Notes under the pieces: generated by a model
Told to the model about the DNA's origin: nothing
Database searches by the model: none
What the model saw: the letters and a program-made list of their open reading frames with translations, nothing else
Translations under genes and position numbers: made by a program
Assembly: GCF_003419895.1 (NCBI RefSeq)
Contig: NZ_QPMM01000004.1
Span: 62,001 to 126,000, forward strand
DNA: 64,000 bases
Source of the DNA: Chitinophaga silvatica
GTDB taxonomy: Bacteria > Bacteroidota > Bacteroidia > Chitinophagales > Chitinophagaceae
Reading direction: 5' to 3'
Shown: piece by piece, positions 44,733-53,353 of the stretch
Numbering within the stretch: the stretch's first letter is position 1
How the letters are laid out: each line of letters opens with the position of its first letter

Positions 44733-46968
44733 AGTTATGGCTGCCCAATAATTTCACTACATAATCAAAAGCACTCTGGTTTGCCGGATTATCCAATGCC
44801 CTCTCTATATCCAATTTTTCTCTGGAGGTGAGGTGCCATGAAAGCGCTGCGGCCTTATCCTGTTTTTGAGGTACATACTGGAAGATGATCCGATGGAATT
44901 TATTGGGGAAATACCCCTCCATATAATTCAGCAAATCGTCCTGATCAAAATCCTGCATAGCACTCCAGTGCTGCTGCATCGTAAACAATGGTTCAAAAAG
45001 CATATCGCTTAAATCTTTATGCTTTTTTATTGGTGTTATATCGTTTTTACGGGTATCTCTGATTTGTATATACACTACTCCACTTGTGTTTTCATTGATC
45101 CATTTGTTGAAAGTGTATAAATATCTCAATGTGGTTTGCTGGCCGAAATTATCACGGATGCCGGCATCCATCACATCTACAATCGGGTTACTTGGTAAAA
45201 AAGTATTGGGTAGCACATAAGGGAAAGTGGCGCACATACGGATAGCACTTGTAATCCGGAGATTCATTGCATCCTGGCCGGCAAAATATTGCCCGAAATC
45301 TACTCCGTCGATATCCCTGATTTGCCTGGTTGGATATAGATATTCAGGACTGCATAAATAACTGATACGCTGAGGGGAAATCATAAGTCTGCGGCCATCT
45401 GCGTTGATTGTAGCATTCCATATCAGCATCGGTATCTCGGCATTATGCTCCGGCTCATAATACTCGTGCAATGTTTTATTCAGCACACTATCCGTATGCT
45501 CATTCAATTGCATTTCAAAAGCATAACCTCTATCCTTGGCATATTTGTTATTGTCTAGTGTAAAACTTCTCCAAGGTGTAATGAAGTCATTCACTGCCAT
45601 AGCCGTAAATACAGAATTCAATAAATCTTGCGACACTTTATCTGCATAACTCGGGTTAGTTAATTTTATAGGCTTCCCCTGTAATTGCTCATAATATAAC
45701 TCCCTGAAGTAACTGGCTCCAAGCATTCCACCAGAAGCGCCGGTCATTAAAACAGTATGATTCATTAGCCTTCCATCCAAAAGACTGTCTAAACGTTGGA
45801 GCACATTTACCGTCCAGGTAGCTGAGCGGCTTCCTCCTCCGCTAAAGTTGATTACAATCAGGGGTGGTTTCTGATCTTCAGGGAATTTCTTTCTCCATTT
45901 GTCAAGAATCTTTAAAGTTTCTTCCTTATCTGCTTCATACCGGTCTTTTGTAAAGAATTTCTGTAATGCAGCGACACTGTATTCGGGGCGATCCTGTCGT
46001 TCTCTGTAATTAAGTCCGTATGCTTTATTACGATTGTCTAACCAATCGTGTTCTACCATCCAGTTAATTCCAAATAAAAGCACTAGTAAGAAAGGGATAG
46101 ACCAGGTTTGAAGCATGTAGGAATATGCGCCAGCTACGCCGATTAAAAAGGCAAAAAATATCAGTACACTGGCGCCCGCAGGAATTCTGCAGACTTTATA
46201 GTCCATCATATAAGCCAGTATTACCAGGAATATTAAAGAACAGCCAACCGTAATAATGGCTGCGAAATGGTGTTGTTTAAGAATATTATCCAGATAATGT
46301 TTGTTATAATGATCTACATTTCTGGCTCTTCTGATTTTCCAGGGAGATGTAAAGTAATTATGGACAGGTAAGGCATTCTCATCCGGTTCCTGGGTAGGCT
46401 TTAAGATGACTTTCAAAAAATTTCGGGGATTGCCAAACCGCTTTTCAAGTCGACGCCCAATATTTTTATCGGCATTAAAAAAATAAAAAAAGCAAAAGAA
46501 GAAGATCAGTAAGACTCCACAAATGAATCCTTCTCCCAGAAGTAAAATATCAGGAATACCGTTCAACTGTTCATACCGTTGATATTCCCAGCCGCGAACT
46601 AAAACGCTAATAATAAAGAGTAATGGAATAATTGAATTATTCAGGCAGTATTTAAAGAAAGGTTGGGCTGTTGTAGCCAGGAATTTGAATCTGCCGGTAT
46701 GCAATATAAAGGTGGTTATTTGCCAGCTCATGGTAAACATACCAGTGGCTAATCCCAGGATTGTGGTGCTGTAGAAATTCACCTTTCCGAGATATTCTGG
46801 CGCCAGAAACAATGCGTCTCCACCAAAAAGTTTTGCAAAACCTCCGTTGATAGTACTAAATAATATTATCCAGAACACAAGCAAAACCTGGTACTTCCTA
46901 AAATGAAGCAGCAGTAGTTGTATAGGGAAAGAATAGTACGTTTTTATCAGTAATAACTTCACCTTCAT
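44698..46968 (-). CDS. Membrane protein with patatin-like phospholipase domain
   Basis: A 756-residue protein whose N-terminal half has about seven hydrophobic segments, then a cytosolic patatin domain. Landmarks are NFSGGGSRSATW (oxyanion hole, near residue 374), the nucleophile serine motif TGASGG near 409, and the catalytic Asp in VMDAGIRDNFG near 598. Patatins hydrolyse acyl esters of membrane lipids. The N-terminal membrane region is not seen in typical patatins and may anchor the enzyme. The 3' end overlaps the hydrolase gene by 35 bp in antisense. Confidence 0.85.
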   Translation of the reverse strand: MKVKLLLIKTYYSFPIQLLLLHFRKYQVLLVFWIILFSTINGGFAKLFGGDALFLAPEYLGKVNFYSTTILGLATGMFTMSWQITTFILHTGRFKFLATTAQPFFKYCLNNSIIPLLFIISVLVRGWEYQRYEQLNGIPDILLLGEGFICGVLLIFFFCFFYFFNADKNIGRRLEKRFGNPRNFLKVILKPTQEPDENALPVHNYFTSPWKIRRARNVDHYNKHYLDNILKQHHFAAIITVGCSLIFLVILAYMMDYKVCRIPAGASVLIFFAFLIGVAGAYSYMLQTWSIPFLLVLLFGINWMVEHDWLDNRNKAYGLNYRERQDRPEYSVAALQKFFTKDRYEADKEETLKILDKWRKKFPEDQKPPLIVINFSGGGSRSATWTVNVLQRLDSLLDGRLMNHTVLMTGASGGMLGASYFRELYYEQLQGKPIKLTNPSYADKVSQDLLNSVFTAMAVNDFITPWRSFTLDNNKYAKDRGYAFEMQLNEHTDSVLNKTLHEYYEPEHNAEIPMLIWNATINADGRRLMISPQRISYLCSPEYLYPTRQIRDIDGVDFGQYFAGQDAMNLRITSAIRMCATFPYVLPNTFLPSNPIVDVMDAGIRDNFGQQTTLRYLYTFNKWINENTSGVVYIQIRDTRKNDITPIKKHKDLSDMLFEPLFTMQQHWSAMQDFDQDDLLNYMEGYFPNKFHRIIFQYVPQKQDKAAALSWHLTSREKLDIERALDNPANQSAFDYVVKLLGSHNFTGAGNPVKER

Positions 46969-47012
46969 CAGAACCCGATTATTACAAATAAACCTACGGA
47001 AAAAATCACGAA

Positions 47013-48080
47013 TTATAAATTCAGTGCCAGACTTTTACTACTTCTCTTGCTCAGATACATGGTCCAAATCAGGGATAAAAGTAATAACATCCCCACTGCC
47101 TGGTGCAGTATAGCGTATGAGATCGGAATTTTCACCTGGCTATTTAATAAAGTAAGCACACCAAGCAGTACTTGCAGTAATACTAACAACAAAGGCAGGT
47201 AACGGGTTTTATGAAGTAAGCTTTCTCTGGGTGTCTGACCAGATTGCCACCACCAGATAGCAACTAAAATCGTGATGAGATATGCCAGGCCACGGTGAAT
47301 GAACTGAATGGCGATAGCATTATGGAAAATATCTGTCAATGCCCCCTTGGGAATCCAGGACCCATTAATATCGGGCCAGGTATTGGCTGCCAGTGCGGCG
47401 TGGATGCCGGCCATAAATGCCCCGTAAATTAATTGGATCACCAGAAGAGAAAGTAACCAGATATTTAATTTTTTCAGCTTAGGAACAAACAGGATTTCGG
47501 TATCTGGAATACTTAATTTCAATGCAAACCAAAATACATAGGCGAGAAGTACCAGTGCTGAAATAAAGTGAATAGCCAGCCTGATATGGCTTACATACAA
47601 ATTTTCATCATTCAGACCGCTGGCCACCATGATCCAGCCGATCAGGCCCTGTAAACCGCCCAGAACAAACAGTATAATCATTGGGTTGATCATACTCGCA
47701 TTGATCTTTCTCTTTATAAGGAAATAGATAAATGGAACTATAAATACAATTCCCATCAATCTCGCCCAATCTCTATGCAGCCATTCCCAGAAGTAAATAG
47801 CCTTAAAATCTGAAATCGTAAAGTGATTATTGAGATATTTATATTGAGCAATTTGTTTATATCCTTCAAATGCCTTTTCCCATGCAGCTTCGTTCATTGG
47901 CGGAAAAGCGCCCAACAATGGCTGCCATTCTGTAATAGAAAGACCAGAACCTGTTAATCGGGTGATTCCTCCCAGGAGCACCTGAATTATCAACATACCC
48001 ACGCCAATGTATAACCAAATGGCAACCGGGCGATTACTTCTATTCCTTATATTTTCCAATTCTAGATCTAATGCTTTCAT
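47013..48080 (-). CDS. ctaA: Heme A synthase (CtaA/Cox15 type)
   Basis: A 355-residue, eight-segment membrane enzyme oxidising heme O to heme A for cytochrome oxidase. The sequence has GGITRLTGSGLSITEWQPL at the end of the first segment and the conserved heme-ligand His in WEWLHRDWARLMG, HIRLAIHFISA, FIHRGLAYL and LHQAVGML. The long loop after the first segment is the form seen in alphaproteobacterial and mitochondrial Cox15. The frame extends to 48122; the ATG at 48080 is preferred as it removes a non-conserved extension. The patatin gene begins 44 bp downstream. Confidence 0.93.
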   Translation of the reverse strand: MKALDLELENIRNRSNRPVAIWLYIGVGMLIIQVLLGGITRLTGSGLSITEWQPLLGAFPPMNEAAWEKAFEGYKQIAQYKYLNNHFTISDFKAIYFWEWLHRDWARLMGIVFIVPFIYFLIKRKINASMINPMIILFVLGGLQGLIGWIMVASGLNDENLYVSHIRLAIHFISALVLLAYVFWFALKLSIPDTEILFVPKLKKLNIWLLSLLVIQLIYGAFMAGIHAALAANTWPDINGSWIPKGALTDIFHNAIAIQFIHRGLAYLITILVAIWWWQSGQTPRESLLHKTRYLPLLLVLLQVLLGVLTLLNSQVKIPISYAILHQAVGMLLLLSLIWTMYLSKRSSKSLALNL

Positions 48081-48088
48081 AAACGCTG

Positions 48089-48096
48089 CAAAAATA
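48089..48096 (-). promoter_or_regulatory. -7 box next to the ctaA start
   Basis: TATTTTTG on the minus strand fits TAnnTTTG and ends 8 bp before the preferred ctaA ATG, implying a nearly leaderless mRNA, or, if the start were at 48122, no function. Confidence 0.35.
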
Positions 48097-48193
48097 GGAA
48101 CGAAAGCTGAAGAAATACTCACATTATTTTAACAAATGCGTAATGTTCTGTTAATTCTGTACATGGAATTTTGTGTCGGAAAAAGGCACCATT

Positions 48194-48207
48194 GTATTAG
48201 CTAATAC
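48194..48207. promoter_or_regulatory. Perfect 14-bp palindrome in the divergent ctaA region
   Basis: GTATTAGCTAATAC is perfectly self-complementary and lies between the divergent ctaA and the small secreted-protein gene, a position suited to an operator. A role is inference only. Confidence 0.35.
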
Positions 48208-48246
48208 GCCCTCATTTTAATGATATAACATTTAAAAAAATTAATC

Positions 48247-48690
48247 ATGAAATCTTTAAGATTTGTTTTGGCACCCAAAAGCATTTTATTAACATTCGCT
48301 ACTATCCTATTCTTTCAGGTTTGCGCAACAGCCCAAGCTACAACATTTGCTTACTTTGCGCCTAAAACCAACACCGAAACAACAATTCCGGTAAATTCTT
48401 TCAGGGTTCAGATCAAGCAATTGAATCAGGAGCAACTACTGTTTCAATTACTGATAGATAATCCGACTAACGAGAAGCTCATGCTTTATATAAAGGATAC
48501 CTTCAATAATACATTGCATAGAGAAGCTATTACCGGAACAGTAAAATTTGAAGGTAGATATAACCTTCAATCGCTTGAAGACGGGGAGTATATTTTCGAA
48601 ATCCGTAATGGCAAAAGCCTGCTCGCAGAAAAAGCGGTTTCTATTAAAACTCAGACACAGGTCAACAGACGGGTTCTGGTTACTGAATAA
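48247..48690 (+). CDS. Small secreted protein of unknown function
   Basis: A 147-residue protein with a long signal peptide (to about residue 30, ATA/QA). The mature part is a single beta-sandwich-like domain with a NLQSLEDGEYIFEIRNG stretch, like the secretion-domain and DUF3244-type folds of Bacteroidota. No catalytic residues. It ends shortly before a strong terminator shared with the convergent Gly/His-rich gene. Confidence 0.7.
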   Translation: MKSLRFVLAPKSILLTFATILFFQVCATAQATTFAYFAPKTNTETTIPVNSFRVQIKQLNQEQLLFQLLIDNPTNEKLMLYIKDTFNNTLHREAITGTVKFEGRYNLQSLEDGEYIFEIRNGKSLLAEKAVSIKTQTQVNRRVLVTE

Positions 48691-48693
48691 ATT

Positions 48694-48725
48694 AAAAAGA
48701 GGCGATCGTTTGATCGCCTCTTTTT
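48694..48725. terminator. Bidirectional terminator
   Basis: A perfect 14-bp stem (48694-48707 with 48712-48725), GTTT loop, and long T tracts on both strands, between convergent genes. Confidence 0.9.
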
Positions 48726-48726
48726 T

Positions 48727-49236
48727 TTAATGATTGTGGTTGTGACCTTGTCCATTTCCATGACCATGACCATTTCCGTTTCCTTTACCGTTTTTATAAT
48801 GGCCATTCTTATTTCCTCTGCCATTATCGTGGTGGTATCTCTGATATTTTGGATCCTTACTATATCTGATAATAGTTTGTTTTCCATACCATCCTTTATA
48901 CTTACCATACTTTGTTCTGTACACATCTCCTCTTAACCAGGGGTTAGGCTCATTTATAACTACCTTATATCCTCTGTCAAGGTCGTAACGGTAATGAGAA
49001 GGCAATGATCTGGCATGAATCCAACGATTACCACTCAAATAAATAAACTGTTGCTGTGGAATGCTGTAATAAGCATCTATATCCGGCAGGTAATAATATT
49101 GTGCATAATCATATCCTACAGGCCCCCATTGCGGTTGGCTCCCTATATTGATACTTACATTCACCTGTGCAAAACTTTTATTGACAGACCAGCCAACCAA
49201 TAACAAAAATCCTAGTAAAAATGCAGTCTTTTTCAT
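48727..49236 (-). CDS. Secreted protein with Gly/Asn/His-rich tail
   Basis: A 169-residue protein with a signal peptide (ending KSFAQ). The middle is Tyr/Trp/Pro-rich (GPVGYDYAQYYYLPDIDAYYS; YLSGNRWIHA) and resembles small Bacteroidota exported proteins of unknown role. The last 38 residues are a repeat of Gly, Asn, Lys and His (GNGHGHGNGQGHNHNH). Such His-rich tails may bind divalent metals (inference). Stop is at the foot of a shared terminator. Confidence 0.72.
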   Translation of the reverse strand: MKKTAFLLGFLLLVGWSVNKSFAQVNVSINIGSQPQWGPVGYDYAQYYYLPDIDAYYSIPQQQFIYLSGNRWIHARSLPSHYRYDLDRGYKVVINEPNPWLRGDVYRTKYGKYKGWYGKQTIIRYSKDPKYQRYHHDNGRGNKNGHYKNGKGNGNGHGHGNGQGHNHNH

Positions 49237-49329
49237 CTTTTTAAGTTTTATCCACTTACAAGAATTCCAAAAGAGTGCCAGTTAAGCAACCTGAAGTGTT
49301 ATTTAACTCTACTTAACACATGATAAATA

Positions 49330-49363
49330 AAAAGGCCAGTCTGCAAACTGAGACTGGCCTTTT
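49330..49363 (-). terminator. Terminator of the GH3-beta-lactamase gene
   Basis: Perfect 13-bp stem (49330-49342 with 49351-49363) followed by TTTATTTATC on the minus strand. Confidence 0.8.
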
Positions 49364-49380
49364 TACATTGTATAATCAAT

Positions 49381-52362
49381 TTACATAATTGCCTGATATA
49401 ATACATCAAACATTTTCTCTCTGATTCTTAGAGAAGCCAATTTTGTATTTGATCCGCCACTCGGAAAAACTCTGTTGCTCATAAATACAAATACCAGCTT
49501 ATTTACCGGATCAGCCCACACACAGGTACCTGTAAATCCCGTATGCCCAAATGTGGCCCCGGAAGCACTCTTTGCCGGATAGGGATCCTGACGGATACTA
49601 TTATTCTTTTCCGGCTTATCAAAGCCTAACCCCCTCCTGCTAATGTTACTTCCATAAGCGGTGAAAAGCTTTACTGTTTCAGGTTTTATATATTGAACCC
49701 CATTAAAACTTCCATTATTTAGCAACATCTGCATGATAACAGCCAGATCGTGTGCATTGGAAAAAAGGCCGGCATGACCAGCTACTCCGCCAAACATTGC
49801 AGCTCCCGGGTCATGTACATCTCCACGCAACAATTGCTGGCGGAAAATTAATTCCTGCTCGGTTGGCGCAATTCTGGCCAGCTTAAACCTTTCTCTTGGT
49901 TTAAATCCCGTGGTGGCCAGACCTAATGGCTCATAAAAGGTCTCTCTTACATAATCATTCAGTTTCTTACCTGTAAGTTGCTCTACTATCTTTCCTAAAA
50001 ACAGAAAATCATTATCACTATATACATACCCTGCACGCGGTGTTACTTTACTTTCAATTATTTTCTTCCATAAGGTATCTATATAATTGTTTTCAAGATA
50101 CAGGTGCTCTGCCACTCTAACCTGGTGATTAGCATCCGGTTCCCTATGATAGAGTATGGTATCAGGAGAGCCATTGGGATACAAGGTTTCTTTATAAAAA
50201 GGAATATATGGAACCAGGCCCGCCTGATGCAGTAAAATATCCCGAATCCTCAGTCCTGCCTTATCTGTTCCCAGTACCATGGGTAAATACATCCCTAAAG
50301 TTCCATCAAGATTAATTTTACCTTCATCATATAAACGCATAATTGAAATAGTAGTAGCACATACTTTAGTAACGGATGCATCATCGTAGATCGACATTGG
50401 CGTTACCGGTTCTACCCTATTATACTCGAAGTGTCCGAAGCATCTGTTATAAACCATTTTTCCATCTTTCAATGCTACCACCTGTGCTCCCGGTGCGGCA
50501 CCACGTGAAATCATTTCATTGGCAATAGCATCAATTTTCAACAGCGCCTGCTCATTCATTCCTGCTTCTTTAGGAGAGACAGTTGGCAATATCGTATATT
50601 GATTCACTTTATAACTGATCCCGGTGCCTTCAGGCATGCCAGGACAAACGGTTACCGGCAGCTTACCAGATGGACCAATTTTTCCAAATAATATTTCTGC
50701 CGCTACCTTCTGGGTGGTACTATCGTCTTCATAGGCAGCAATGATATTTGGAGCATCACAGAAATACTGTAATGCGTAAGGATTTCCGAAAACTACGGTT
50801 GCAGATGGCATTTCAGTTTGCAGCTGCTTAATAATTAGTCTTTCAGCTAAAGACAGACCAAAGTTATTGGCGGGGCGGCGACTGAAATTATGTAAACTGA
50901 TAATTACCGCTTTATAATCGCGCTGAATTCTGGAAACTATTGGCGCAATCTGATCAACTGATTGACGTGCTGTAAAGATAAATGCATCGGTTCCGGGTTT
51001 GCTTTCCTTAACGGCTTGTATAAAAGCATTATTGGCATCTGCGCCAACTGCAATTACAGCTAATTTTTGCTGTGTCATTGCCGGAGAAAACGGAATCAAT
51101 TCCTTATCATTTTTCACTAGTGTAATTGCTTTCTCGGCAATACGTCTACGCAGGCTATCTGTATGTGCATTTATATCTTCAACCAAATTTTTAGTATCAA
51201 TTTTCTCCAGGTTAGCCAGTCCCAACTGATATTTAGCCCTGAGTACTTTTTTCACTCGCTCATCTACTTCTCCCTGACTTATTCTTCCTGCTTTTATTGC
51301 TTTTTTTATAGCGTCTACACTTCCGGCAGAAGTAGAGGGCAATATCATCAGATCATTACCAGCCAATAAAGACTGCAAAGATTCCTGGCCTTTAGTATAG
51401 AATTTGGCAATTCCCTTCATTTCAAGTGCATCGGTCACTATCAGCCCCTTAAAACCCATTTCTTCTTTGAGCAGGTCTGTAACTGCTTTGTAAGAGATGG
51501 AAGTTGGAGTATTAGGTTTTTTATCGATAGCCGGGATATAAAGATGTCCTATCATGATCGACCCTACTCCGGCTTTGATAGCTTCCCTGAAAGGATACAA
51601 TTCAAGGGAGTCTAGCTGTTTACGGGTTTTATTGATGGTAGGTAAATCGAAATGGGAATCAACATTTGTATCGCCATGGCCGGGGAAGTGCTTTGCACAG
51701 GCCATTATTCCTGCGTCCTGCATTCCTTTTATAGTGGCTACACCCATACGGGCAACCTGGTATTTATTTTCACCGAATGAGCGGTCGTTGATCACAGGAT
51801 TAGCCGGATTATTGTTGATATCCATGTCCGGAGCAAAGTCGATATGAATACCCATTCTGCGGCATTGTTCGCCCATTAATTTTCCGGCTTCATATGCGAG
51901 GGTGCTATCCTGTAAGGCACCTATCATCATATTACGAGGTAGGGAAATGACGCTATCCAGTCTCATACCTAATCCCCATTCGCCATCAATAGCTACCAGT
52001 AGTGGTACTTTTGAAATAGATTGATAATAATTTGTGAGATTGGCTTGCCTGACTGGCCCACCCTGGAAAAATATTACACCACCTACTTTATTGTCCTGAA
52101 TATCTTTAACTACGGCGTTGATATGGTCCTGTCCTAAATTGGAATGTGCCCTGATCATGATTAATTGGGCAATTCTCTCTTCCTGATTAAGAGAGTTAAA
52201 TACACTGTCGACCCACTGCGATTCTTTGTCTTGCTGTAAGTTATCGGCATGTTTGACCGCTTTCTTACTTTTTTTTCTATTGTTAAATTCCGAAGGAAGC
52301 GTAAAAGCGCTACCTATTAGCATTAACCCTGTTAATCCAGCAACCAATAATTGTTTCCTCAT
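49381..52362 (-). CDS. Fusion of GH3 beta-N-acetylhexosaminidase and serine beta-lactamase-like domain
   Basis: A 993-residue exported protein. Residues about 50-390 are a GH3 (NagZ-like) domain with KHFPGHGDTNVDSHFDLP (224-241; Asp/His acid-base pair) and the nucleophile Asp311 in VTDALEMKG; a GH3 C-terminal domain follows to about 590. Residues about 605-985 are a class C beta-lactamase/penicillin-binding fold: SVTK (663-666), YSDND and GHTGFTGT. Such fusions occur in Bacteroidota and suggest combined cleavage of sugar and peptide bonds in peptidoglycan turnover (inference). Signal peptide at the start. Confidence 0.9.
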   Translation of the reverse strand: MRKQLLVAGLTGLMLIGSAFTLPSEFNNRKKSKKAVKHADNLQQDKESQWVDSVFNSLNQEERIAQLIMIRAHSNLGQDHINAVVKDIQDNKVGGVIFFQGGPVRQANLTNYYQSISKVPLLVAIDGEWGLGMRLDSVISLPRNMMIGALQDSTLAYEAGKLMGEQCRRMGIHIDFAPDMDINNNPANPVINDRSFGENKYQVARMGVATIKGMQDAGIMACAKHFPGHGDTNVDSHFDLPTINKTRKQLDSLELYPFREAIKAGVGSIMIGHLYIPAIDKKPNTPTSISYKAVTDLLKEEMGFKGLIVTDALEMKGIAKFYTKGQESLQSLLAGNDLMILPSTSAGSVDAIKKAIKAGRISQGEVDERVKKVLRAKYQLGLANLEKIDTKNLVEDINAHTDSLRRRIAEKAITLVKNDKELIPFSPAMTQQKLAVIAVGADANNAFIQAVKESKPGTDAFIFTARQSVDQIAPIVSRIQRDYKAVIISLHNFSRRPANNFGLSLAERLIIKQLQTEMPSATVVFGNPYALQYFCDAPNIIAAYEDDSTTQKVAAEILFGKIGPSGKLPVTVCPGMPEGTGISYKVNQYTILPTVSPKEAGMNEQALLKIDAIANEMISRGAAPGAQVVALKDGKMVYNRCFGHFEYNRVEPVTPMSIYDDASVTKVCATTISIMRLYDEGKINLDGTLGMYLPMVLGTDKAGLRIRDILLHQAGLVPYIPFYKETLYPNGSPDTILYHREPDANHQVRVAEHLYLENNYIDTLWKKIIESKVTPRAGYVYSDNDFLFLGKIVEQLTGKKLNDYVRETFYEPLGLATTGFKPRERFKLARIAPTEQELIFRQQLLRGDVHDPGAAMFGGVAGHAGLFSNAHDLAVIMQMLLNNGSFNGVQYIKPETVKLFTAYGSNISRRGLGFDKPEKNNSIRQDPYPAKSASGATFGHTGFTGTCVWADPVNKLVFVFMSNRVFPSGGSNTKLASLRIREKMFDVLYQAIM

Positions 52363-52603
52363 ATCATAAACTTACAAATATTCATGCGTAAAAACCAGTA
52401 TAGTGGCTATGAATATCAACGAATTATTATTAATAATAATGTGATTTTGTTGAACCGAAACTTATTCAGTAAATTAGAAATACTCGTTGAAGATAATTCA
52501 TTGATTTTGGTAAATATTTGAAAGATGTTTATCAATTTACAGGAATAATTACATACGATTCAAGCAATTGTATTTTTAATTACCAATACATTCAATTGTT
52601 TAT

Positions 52604-52611
52604 TATATTTG
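52604..52611 (+). promoter_or_regulatory. -7 box of adk
   Basis: TATATTTG fits TAnnTTTG, 33 bp upstream of the adk ATG; no obvious -33. Confidence 0.5.
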
Positions 52612-52644
52612 CAATCTTGCGAGTAAAGTAGATTTAATTAAAAC

Positions 52645-53232
52645 ATGGTCAATCTCATTTTATTTGGCCCTCCCGGTAGCGGCAAGGGTACACAAAGTGC
52701 TAATATTATCCAGAAATACGGGCTTATCCACCTTTCTACGGGTGATTTGTTACGTAGCGAGATCAGTGAAAAGACTCCGTTAGGTTTGGAAGCAAAGAAA
52801 TTCATGGATCAGGGCCTGCTGGTGCCTGATGAAGTGGTAATTGGTATGATCAGTTCCAAGCTCGATGCTAATCCAGGAGCCCGTGGTTTTATATTCGATG
52901 GTTTCCCTCGTACTACTGCACAGGCAGAAGCACTTGATAAATTACTGGCATTGAAGAAAACAGCTATTTCCAGCGTATTGTCGCTCGAAGTACCTGAAGA
53001 TGCATTAATTAAACGCCTTCTGAACAGAGGTTTAACTTCCGGACGTGCTGATGATGCCTCTGAAGAAGTGGTAAAAGCGCGCATCGTGGAGTACCATAAC
53101 AAAACGGCTCCGGTGGCAGACCACTATGCTAAATTTGGCAAATTCAAGAAGGTAAAGGGTGACGGTACTGAAACTGAAGTCTTTGATCTGTTGTCCAAAG
53201 AACTGGACGAAATGATGAGCGAAAAAGTATAA
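52645..53232 (+). CDS. adk: Adenylate kinase
   Basis: A 195-residue AMP phosphotransferase (ATP + AMP to 2 ADP). P-loop GPPGSGKGT, HLSTGDLLR, FDGFPRT, and NRGLTSGRADDASEEVVKAR in place of a full LID domain: the short form without a zinc-binding lid. A 70-nt stem-loop structure separates it from obg, which may be partly cotranscribed. Confidence 0.96.
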   Translation: MVNLILFGPPGSGKGTQSANIIQKYGLIHLSTGDLLRSEISEKTPLGLEAKKFMDQGLLVPDEVVIGMISSKLDANPGARGFIFDGFPRTTAQAEALDKLLALKKTAISSVLSLEVPEDALIKRLLNRGLTSGRADDASEEVVKARIVEYHNKTAPVADHYAKFGKFKKVKGDGTETEVFDLLSKELDEMMSEKV

Positions 53233-53254
53233 TTACCTATACATTAAAATACTC

Positions 53255-53324
53255 AACGCAAAGATTGTAAAGTGGCTAAATGCACGGATTGTGCTAATTA
53301 GCTAAACTTCACGATCTTTGCGTT
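53255..53324 (+). terminator. Long stem-loop between adk and obg
   Basis: Outer arms 53255-53272 and 53307-53324 (18 bp, both mismatches are G-U) enclose an imperfect inner GCTAA/TTAGC hairpin and are followed by TTATTTTTTAT. It could terminate adk or regulate obg, whose start lies just after it. Confidence 0.75.
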
Positions 53325-53353
53325 TTATTTTTTATAGAAACAACACCGAAATT

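Noticed and set aside
53318..53353. TTG start for obg
   Set aside because: It lies inside the stem-loop arm and the extra residues are not conserved-looking; the GTG at 53354 gives a normal Obg start.
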